From assembly GCF_011397635.1 (NCBI RefSeq), contig NC_064754.1, positions 30,546,543 through 30,610,542 of the forward strand: a stretch of DNA of 64,000 bases, read 5' to 3'. This DNA comes from Epinephelus fuscoguttatus. Taxonomy: Eukaryota; Chordata; Actinopteri; Perciformes; Serranidae. Positions 23,861 through 34,500 of the stretch are shown here, in pieces. The position numbers and the translations under genes were made by a program. The notes under the pieces were generated by a model. It was not told the DNA's origin. It was given only the letters and a program-made list of their open reading frames with translations, and searched no databases. The number at the start of each line of letters is the position of its first letter. Positions within the stretch are counted from its first letter, which is position 1.

Positions 23861-26800
23861 AATAGAACAGGAAGTTGGGGGGAAAAGTTGCAACCCAAGT
23901 GTTAGACTATTTATCTGTTTGAACATGCCGAAGTAAAATGGTGATTCTGTCTGTGCTGTTTGTTTCGTCAGTGTCTACATGACTGAAGACAAAACTGATA
24001 GATGCCGCGTAAATGAGACCTCAGACTGGAGCTTGCTGCAGTTCTCCATGCAGACAGCAGATAGAGCCAACAGACTGAGCTGCAGTCTCTAGTCTCACAC
24101 ATTACCACTTTCACTTGGCACCTCCTGTTCAATATGAAGTGCAGTGTTTTATACTTGGTCTCCACTGGTGGTGAAAAGACCACTGCACCATGCCAAAAGG
24201 ACATGAACCGACTGGACAAGCACGTGTCTTTAATGACAATTGATAGGAGAGACCTGAGGTGGGATAAGGATGGGATTATGGGATGGGCCATACTTAACAA
24301 GGTCCTATTAGACTGTGACCATAGTAACCACTGGATTACACAGATTAGGGCTGATGTCCTGAGTTAGTTAACACTGCTCGTCCCTGTTGTCTCCAACCTC
24401 TACCTTCTTTTGTCTCTGTTAGAGGACGCAATGACAAAACACACATCAAACTCCAGCTGAGTCGAGAGGTCTCCCAAACTTTCTGAAGACAGTGACTCGT
24501 ATATAAGGTCACAAACTTAAAGGTTTCTGTTTCTTTCTCTTTGGCGGCACCTGTGGCAATAAGCAGTAATTGCAGTTAGTTTGTTGGCAGACTGAGACTT
24601 AAAGGCTTAAAACCAGGCTGGTGAATTTATCTATATCAGCTCGTTTATGAGCCCTGCAGCTGGTGAGATGAAAGTGTTACCACAGCATTAGTATCACATA
24701 GCCAGACCTATCTCACACTGTGCCAGTGTTGGAGAAAGCACTGGCTGAACCCACCATAATTCCAAAAAACACTCCGAGTTGTCTGTATTTCTTTTTACCA
24801 ATCAAAATTGTGATGGGTGGCCCTAAGCCCAGATGCTGCAACAGTATCTTAACAAAATAGTATCAAGGGGGACTTGTTTTGGTGGAACATTTGCATGTGG
24901 GTGGCGAGCCCTGGCATTAAAGTGACTAATACCCTGCAGTGTAAACACTCCATAAAACATTAAAAGATCTTTTAGTGTGTAGGTTGTTAGCTTGGAGGTT
25001 GTTGTTGCCTCTCGAAAAGCGCTAAAATAAAGTGTGAAGATAGATTTGGCTATTCGAGACTAGTTTCACATAGTGACGGGATTTTGAAAACAGTAACAGG
25101 CAGATCGTGGAGGGGAAGGAGAATTCCATGCCATGCCAATGGCATGCATCCTGTGGGTCAGACTACCACAGACACTGTGTGTGTGTGTGTATGTTTCTGT
25201 GTGCATGAGAGTGAATTATTAATGACTATGCACTGCTTGTGAGTTTCCCTGGGAATGTTGCCCTCAACACCCAGTTTGTAATACTGCAAATGCAACAACT
25301 TTTATCAGTGGGCCAAAGGTTTAATCACCATCATGTTAACTCATTCAGTGATAAATAGTGACTTCACCTGTACTTAAATGAAAATCTTTGAGATTCTAAC
25401 TTTAATGTTCTTCTTTATTAATACCAGAGGGCGACAGGAATATCAGAGTAATGTGTGTGAGAAGCTAGCAGACATTCAGTTATCTCTTAAGGCAACTCGA
25501 AAGGTGTGCTCAGACCCAGAGCAAATAAAAAACCTTGGATCTTTTGACCTCCATCTGATATTGGGTTGTGTGATAGAAAATGGTGAAAATGGTGACTTGG
25601 GCTTTAACTCATGATGGTTTTCATTTTCATTTCATCTGCCCTTGGTTTCTCGACTTAAGATTCAGTAGGCAGAAATCTGGAAAAGGCAAACAATAGATTA
25701 AAAAATATGGAAGTAACTGGAAATACACCCTCCTCCCGCAGCTCTTCCCTCTCTGGCTTAAGCCTCTCCCACCAGACGACCACAGGCATATGCATGTACT
25801 ATATACACTAACAGTGTTTCCTATACATCTATTTATTTAATCTTGTTTCACTTCATCCTTGCTTATCTCTCTCTCTCTGTTTGTCTGTCTGTTTAACACA
25901 CTATAAATGAGACAAGATTTAGCTTGTGAGCTACCCCATGGTCCCTCCGCCTCACTCCCCGTTGCTGTGGATTGCTTCACTGGGATGAGTGCAGGCAGCA
26001 ACGTGGAAGACGAACCTTTTGTCAGCAGGTAGCAGATTAAATTTGGCCAGTGTGAACCTCCCTGCACTGGGTGTCGCAGCAGACTGGTGGTCAGCAATAG
26101 CACTGGGTCTTGGCGGGGAATGAGGCGTAGGATACACTAGAATTTGAGGCTCTGGTTAATGTTAGTTACATAAATGTGAACTTGAAGCCACAGCTGTGAG
26201 CTTTTGACTCCAGGTTGGGGTAGACTAAACTATCAGCAGCATTTTCTTTACGTCGCTGAAACTTTGTTGATCTTGACACGTGTTTTGTTTTATTGTCAGA
26301 CTCTTTGAGACTCTCCTTTTGATACGTCTGTCTCCTGTTTTTTTGGGTTGCTTTGCAGTGTGGACAGATTTGTTACCGCTGCTGAAACAGCACCTTGCTC
26401 TGCAGGGTTCTCCACCATTGAATCAGGTTTTTACCGAAGGGATGTGCATCTGTATTTTCAGTAGGAACGCCCTCTCTCTAAACTGACTTGTGATTGGCCA
26501 AAGTCTCCCATCACAGGCTACAATTTCTAAAGCCTGAAAACAGAGCCAAGAGTTTGTATGCTAAATACCTACTGCCAACTGTTAGCTTAGCTTAGCACAA
26601 AGACTGTAAATAGAAAGAGACAACTAGCCTGGCGAATGGAGGGTAATGGACTGTTTTGTAAATCCCATTCATCACTCTGTTCGTCTGCTGTCACCAACCA
26701 AAACCCTGTCACTATCTGGATTAGACTGTCTTTCCTTTCACAGCAGGATGTAGGTGTGCAGTCTTCTCCTTACATCTGTCAGTCTGAGAGTTTATTTGTG

Positions 26801-27300
26801 TACCACAGACCAGCTTTGGCTTCTCCTGTGGTTGGCCTCTATATGTCACTGAGCTCACTCGTGGCTGTCAACATCAATCTCCATCACACTGATCCAAACT
26901 GACTTAATTAGCTAGTACAATGGTTGCTATCATGGTTTCCCATCTCCACGGGAGGAGATTACTCCTCTCTAAAGGAAGACTTGGCTGAGTCATGTCTTCA
27001 AGGCTATTATGTAACACTCTCTACTAGGACGGCCACGTGGCCACAGGGCTCACCTGTTTAGATTGACCATCTGCCCCTCTGCCTCTGTCTTCACACTGCA
27101 ACACACACCGCCAATGGACATCTTACTGCTGAAGAGACCTCCATTTGTTTTGGTCCAATCTGGTGATCCAAGAAGATGAATCTCCAGCTCTGGGTGTGAG
27201 GAAGAATTGTATAAGTGGTATAAGGAAGACGTGGGTGCCTGTAGGCAGGAAATAACACCGAGATGTGCAAACGGGTGACTAATACTGGCTTGGCTGTGAA
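23861..27300. other. Unassigned intergenic DNA upstream of gprc5b
   Basis: No exon was recognised. A fragment at about 26575-26630 (TTAGCTTAGCTTAGCACAAA, GACTGTAAATAGAAAGAG) resembles a short DNA element that also left a piece at 43995-44060. Scattered open frames lack motifs. Confidence 0.35.
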
Positions 27301-27479
27301 TTACCGTGTTTATGTACTGTACTTATTTCCTATCTTCTTCCTGTTTAGACAGGTGCATCAGCAAATCATACTCCCCATGTGTGGGTGAGCAGAAGTAAGG
27401 CTGGGATTGCGTCTCTGTTGACACCTCCGCAGATTCAGCGTGAAGCAGGGAGAGAGAAAAACAGACATGCAGACAGAAT

Positions 27480-27863
27480 GAATTGAGAGAGGAGGACAGA
27501 GGGAGCGCGAGAGAAGAGTGAAAGAGAGACAGAAGATATATTTGACAGTGTGGGTGTGTGAAGTATCAAGGCATGCATCATAATTGTGGATTCTTCTCGG
27601 AGCAGCTGGACGTGTCACTGCAGCAGCAGGACATTATTGGTCTCACAAAGTGTGTTATTTTGTACTTTAAAACAGTGGGAGCTGTCAGCGCAGAGAGCGA
27701 CATAGGAGACAAAATGGAAACCTTTTTGTTTCTGCTGCCTCAAGGATTTCATTAACTGGGATTATAAAATAATACTTGAACTAGTTGAAGGGATGCAGAC
27801 TGGAAAATAATGATGTCCCTTCACTGTCAATAATCAAGATTTCAAGTCAAGAATTGATCTGAG
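27480..27863 (+). other. gprc5b: Possible 5' noncoding exon of gprc5b
   Basis: The gprc5b start codon lies at the very first base of its exon, so an upstream noncoding exon must exist. A good donor (GATCTGAG/GTGAGTG) at 27863 could end it. The upstream boundary is a guess and no core promoter motif was recognised. Confidence 0.3.
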
Positions 27864-28555
27864 GTGAGTGCGTAATTATTACAATTTAGGTTTGAGATCA
27901 GTTTAATGCTGTGGTATTTCGTACATATGTGTGTGTATTTGTGTGTGCTGTGATACGTCTATCCTTGTTAGGACCAAGTTGAGTTTCAGTCCTTGACAGT
28001 GAGGACATTTTTTATATATTGATTAAAGTCGGTATTAGAGTAAAGGTTTAAATAAAGCTCAAGTTAATGCTTGGGAAATACATTATGTCAATGAGGGTCC
28101 TCACAAGTAAGTACAAACATTGTGCGTATGTGTGTGTGAGTGCGTGCGCGCACGCGTGCACACATACTCGTGCATTTCTCTGTGCTTTTGGGTACAGAAA
28201 CTCGACTTCTCAAAAGCCCAGTGTGCAATGTAGTCAGCCCACGCTGTTTCCCGTTCCCATGGAAACCATTGCCCAGTGCTAAAAGCAGTTCTATTCTGTG
28301 CTGTGAGTGTATGAGTGCGTGTTTGTGTGTGAGGGAGAAAAACATTAATCTCTGATATATAACAGTCTTATTGGATCTTAATATATATTGACTGCTGTTT
28401 TTTTACTGTATATTGTGACTCATGGAGATGCAGTATGAGCATGTACAGTACATTCACCTTCCTGCCTCCCTCCGCTCTGGATCTTTCTCCCTCTTGTTTA
28501 TCTCTCTGTACCTTTCTCTCTATCACTACATGTTTTCTGTCTGTGTGTCTCTAAG

Positions 28556-31500
28556 ATGGCCGTCAGCCCTATCATCATCTGCCTCCTGTCACTGATTGGC
28601 TATGGCTCATCCCACCCCTCTCCTCCTCCTCGGGGATGCAGTGTGGATGTGGACCCTCCATACAGAGTGCTGTGTGACCTGGAGTCAGTTTGGGGTGTGG
28701 TCCTGGAGGCCGTGGCCTGCAGCGGCGGCCTCGCTTCTCTGGTCCTCGCTGTGCTCCTGCTAGTCAAGCTGCGCTCCATTGGTGACCCCGCCAGGCGCTC
28801 CGGCATGGGGCCTCTTCTCCTGCTCCTGGGCACGCTCCTGGGGCTCTTCTCTATTTCTCTTGCTTTCCTGGTGGGGAAGAACCAGGCGCTGTGTGTGGTC
28901 CGCAGGGCGTTCTGGGGGCCCCTTTTCGCCCTTTGCTTCTCCAGCTTGCTAGTGCAGGGTGTGAGGCTCAGGAGGCTGGTGGCTGGCAAAACGAGCCCAT
29001 CGGGCAGCTCCCTGGCAGCGCTGGGTCTGGCCTTGGCCTTGGTTCAGGGGATCATCTCTGCCGAATGGGTCTTGCTGACTGTAGTTAGGGAGGGTCACCC
29101 GGCCTGCGAATATCCGCCTTTAGACTTTGCTCTGACATGCAGCTACACCCTGGGGCTGCTCCTCATAGCCATGGGGCTCTCTCTGGGGGTGGTGTTGTGT
29201 GGAGGAGAGCTGGGGGTAGAGGGAACAGGTGGTAATGACGAAGATAGGGAAGGAGAGAGTGAAAAACGGAGATGGAAGTGTAATGCCATCTGGGTCTTCC
29301 TTTCCAGTTTGGCATCAGCATTGCTATGGGTGGCCTGGCTAGGGTTTTATCTTTATGGCAGCCAGGCACTGAGGGGAAAGGGGAAAGGGGACAGGTCAGG
29401 AGGAGGAAAGAAGGATGTAAAGGTGTTGGATGAGCCTGCACTGGCGGTGGCCCTGGTCATTCAGGGCTGGATCCTGCTGCTGTTCCACGCCATTCCAGAG
29501 GCGCACCTGATTCTCCGCAACCCTCCGCAAACAAACACGCAAGACTTCTTCGACACCAGTCACACATCCCCTCCTCCACATTTTGGAGATGACCTTCCAG
29601 CACACTCTCACCGACCCTTCCCTGAGAACCAGTCCTTTTCTATGGAGGAGCACGGCTCAAGTAGGCTTATGTAAAGTGTCTCTATGTGTCTCTGTGTGTC
29701 TCTGTGCATGTTGGTGTAACAAAGCTTAATAATCTGTTTCAAAGGAAAAACATTTTTTCAGCCTGGGTCAAATCGCTCTCATGAGGTTGTACTTTCAACA
29801 TTTTAGGTTGAGTATAAAATGTTTGGCATGTTCTAATGGTAAGTCATGAGGTCAGGAGAACACTGTTGCCTGGCAACTTGCAACAGAAATGGATGTTGCC
29901 TTGATTTCTCTCCAAAAACCGACAATGACTTAATGTTTTCTGCATTCAATGTCATACCGAGGAATGAAAAAGGAGTATACAACAAAAGTAAAAAACTTTC
30001 ATGGAGCATGACATTCTTAAATAATACAATATTACAATCACAGCTATCTTCTGAGACTGAAAGGAGATAGATTTGGCTCTAGTCAGCTGAATTTATGTCA
30101 ATTACAATGGATTTCAATACTGACCAAGAGCTGAATTCACAAAGTGTCTTATCTTATTGTTACCTCTTAAGAGCTTTTCTTGAGCAACTTCAGACTGAGC
30201 TTTTAGCTCCTAGGCTAAAAGTGATAATGACATCATGTCTCATAGATTCATACTCAGTCTGTCTATAGTGATTGAGAGTGAATTAGATATTCATCAGTTC
30301 ATAGGAGCATGAAAATGAACTAGAATGGATTAGAACATTTAAATTAGATTAAAGTAACTTGGTTAAGTAATTAATTTAATGGTTCAGTATGCAGTTCTGG
30401 AGAAAGATAGTTTACTGCTGAGTCTCATTCCCAGGTCATCGAATAGAATAGAATAGAAATTTATTGTCATTGCTCCAAAAAAAACCCAATGAAAAACAGT
30501 TTGTCAACTCCAGTATTGCAGCAGCAAACATCATACATACATTCATAGAGATCAAAAGTGCAACTCGTGCAGACAGTTCAGTGCAATTCTCAGTTCAGTA
30601 CACGTCACATTTAAGATATCACAATTCAGTGTGTCAGTCTTGGGATATCAGGGGTGATGGCAGTAACAGCTCGTGGGTAGAAGCTGTTTCTCAGTCTATT
30701 TGTTTTGGTTTTTATTGTCCTGTATCTTCTCCCAGAGGGCAGAGGAGAAAACAGAGAATGTCCAGGGTGTGAATGATCTTTGTAAATGTCTGTGAGTGAG
30801 GGCAATGGTGATCCAGTAACATGCTCAGCTGCCCTCACTACCCGCTGGAGATCCTTCTTGTTGAATACTGACAACCTTGAGTTGGTAGTTGGACCGGACC
30901 ACCAACCCAAAGCATCAGTGTATGACGACCTGGGATGAGATTAACCAATCAACTATCTTTCTCCAGAACTACATACTGCACCTTTAACATATATTCAATT
31001 CATACTCATATTCATACATCAATTAATAAATATGTTAGATAAATAAACTTTCATCCACTGGACTATTTACATTAATCATATACTGTTCATACTGCAACAC
31101 GATCACATTACTGTAGGTTTGTTTACAACAAAATCCATCTCAATTTTAGCTACGGTGCGCAATCCAAAATCCAATTAAACCTCATGAAATGCCTGATTAT
31201 CCTACAGGCTTATAGGAAAATGTATGAGTCATTTCACTTTGGTTGCTCTCCACATTTATTTGAAGCCAGATGCACAGATGAAGCGCTAAACCAAGATGAA
31301 CCAGGATAAACAAAGAGTGGAGGCAGCGGCAGGACGGAGTCAGAGAATGTCTTGCAAGAAAACATACTAAAGGAGACTGATGATACTGGTTGGCCAATTT
31401 ATGCCTGACAGAAGAAAGAAAGCTGTGCTGCAAAGAACAGGACAACAGTACAGTTTGCACACTAGCAGGGTCATACCGAGAGGAAAGTGGTCAGTAAAAT

Positions 31501-34500
31501 CCTTGTCTCTGTCATCTTTGACATAGGATAGGACAGGATAGGATAGGACAGGATAGGAACAGATAGGATAGGATAGGATAGGATAGGATAGGATAGGACA
31601 GGATAGGAACAGATAGGATAGGATAGGATAGGACAGGATAGGAACAGATAGGATAGGATAGGACAGGATAGGAACAGATAGGATAGGATAGGAACGGAAT
31701 GGAATGGAACGGAACGGAATGGATAGGATAGGATAGGATAGGAACAGATAGGATAGGATAGGACAGGATAGAAACAGATAGGATAGGATAGGAACGGAAT
31801 GGAATGGAACGGAACGGAACGGAACGGAATGGATAGGATAGGATAGGATAGGATAGGATAGGATAGGATAGGATAGGATAGGAACGGAATGGAATGGAAT
31901 GGAACGGAACGGAACGGAATGGATAGGATAGGATAGGAACAAATAGGAACGGATCGGATAGGATAGGATAGGAACAGATAGGAACGGATAGGATAGGATA
32001 GGATAGGATAGGAACAAATAGGAACGGATCGGATAGGATAGGATAGGAACAAATAGGAACGGATCGGGTAGGATAGGAACGGATAGGAACAGATAGAATA
32101 GGAACGAATAGGAACGGATAGGATAGGAAAGGAACAAATAGGAACGGATCAGATAGGATAGGATAGGATAGGATGGATGGCCAGAACTATGAAAAAAAGA
32201 GAAAAAGTGGATTTTTCCTTTAAAGTGAGATATTTGAAGGAAGAAATAACACAGTCTTCCACAAGCCAAGTTGAATTAATAGGCAGTACAACACACCAGT
32301 GCTCAATTTAACACACTCAATGTGAGTTTTGGAGTAATTTATGCTAGCTAATGTTAGCAAACATTATATATACGTATATATTTTGTGTTTTAGCAATATT
32401 AGCATGTAAAAATTGAACTGGGTTTAACAAACTGAACCTCATTGGAAGACATGTAATTGTCTTGCTTTACTCCTATATTGAAAAATAAAAGAAAATTCAA
32501 TGTCAATATGCTGTAATTCCCACTGGTGGCCACAGTGGCTGCTGCTCAGCAAAAGCAACATAAGTTGTGTCCAAAATCACTTCCTGTTCACTAAATAGTG
32601 CACTATTTTTACTGTGTGCCAATTTATTCGTATGTGCAAACTCTGAGTGTAAAATGTATTTGCTAAATGATGCCCTAAAATATTCCCAAAATGGAATGAA
32701 AAATGTGATGTCCATAGCTTGTACTTTATGCTAACAATGCGACAATTCAAATTCAATGTGAAAATTACAGTCACATGACAACACAGCTGGGAATAGGGAT
32801 GCGACTTTGGATGGGCCACTGTTTCCGCTTTTTCCCCATTTTGTTTTACCATTTAAATTTTTTCTTTCAACAATCTAATCAGTGTTATTTAAAGGGGCCA
32901 GTGTGTTTGGGGGGCATATATTGGAAGAAATTATATATATTAATTATAACTATGTTTTCATTAGATTATAATGAAATTAAACACCATGTTGTTTCTACAG
33001 TAGCCCAGAGTGAACAAACCAAACACTGGCTCTAAATAGGACCATTCACATTTTCTCATTAGCCACTGTACTTCTTTTACACACTTGGCACACTGGAGAA
33101 GTTTTAGTTCTGGCAACTCAACACTAAATGCCACCTATCCCTACACACTAGACCTTTAAAGCAGCTGTGTGGAACTTTTTACCATTAATAAAACTGTCCC
33201 TAGTTCGTATCACCCCCCTTGAAGATCCGCATATTTATTTAAACCCAACAGCGACAAAAAAGCCTTTCTCTATATGGCTATTTAGCATAGCCTTGCTCGG
33301 GTCGGACACACAGCGGAAGTCAGCAAACCAGAATACAGCACCCGAGGCGGAAGTGATTCTGCTCGCCCGCAGTGATTAAACCACAGAAGAAGGAGTCATG
33401 TTTACAGTGTTCTTCGAGTAAGCAGTACGCAACGGGCATTGCTCAACACATAACACCTAACAGTTTTACCAAAGATGTATCTATGAGGACTTGGTTGTAC
33501 TTTTGATGTCATGGCAGATAACGAAGGAGCATCATCTAAAATTATCTGTGACTGTGACCATGAACACAAATATACAGCAGGCAGTTGTCCTCAGTTTATA
33601 AGAAATTCAGAGCCACACCAGAACATTTATGAACAGGTCTTACTTTACTACTAATTTGTGTGTAACGTTAGCATGTTAGCATGTTTCCACTAATTACTTG
33701 GACTGACCTAATGTAGCATTAGCTTTGCAAGCGAAGGCTGCAGGTAACAGCTTTACTGTGTTAGGATTATGTTATGTCTTCACTGTGTATCTTCACATAA
33801 AAGAATACTCCGACGATTTGGGAGGTATGCCCTTTCTCTATCATTTTCATATTGAGACAACATGATCGATATCTTTTTTGTGTCTGTACGTCCAGTGGCT
33901 GGGTCTCAGTGGTTAGCATTGCGCTTATAGGGGGTCAGTACGTCATGCACAGTGATCCGCGGAGGGATACACCGGTGAGCCGGCACAGACGTAGCTTGTA
34001 AACAAAACTCAGCTGTTTATTTAGCCTAGCCATATCTCCAGACTATAGTAGCTACAATGGACGACTTTGAACGCGATTTTGAAGAGTTTATTGTAGCGGA
34101 CACAGACCCAGAGCCATACCTGTTTGAGCCGGAGTACACAGATGAGGAACTCCATGTGTTGGATGCTGAGCGGGCGAGAGGAGAAGCTGAATCCTCCGCT
34201 CCCATTTTGCTGCACAGAATGGGACTGGGTGCTACCATCGTTGGGGAGATATATCATCAGGAAGAAAACCGCCGCAGAGAGTGCATCACAAGGAGTGAAA
34301 ACTTTGCAGCAATCACACATCCTGGCGTGACTGAAACTTTTTTTCATGTTCCTAAGATGAACTGGAAAAAACGCCCAGGCCTGCAGGAGCTGATGGACAG
34401 CTTTCAGTCGAGTGAGTAATATCGTCTGTGTCGTCTCTTTTTTTGCTTTTACCATGTGACTTAGCGTACCTGTCCCAGAGCCAGCTGCAGCTGTTGCTCA

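Noticed and set aside
28600-29653. Minus-strand frames over the gprc5b main exon
   Set aside because: Shadows of a GC-richer coding exon; the plus strand has clear transmembrane segments and the conserved tail.
31367-32269. 300-residue minus-strand frame rich in SYPIL and SVPF words
   Set aside because: It is the translation of the GGATA-type pentanucleotide array; five-base words keep several frames open by chance.
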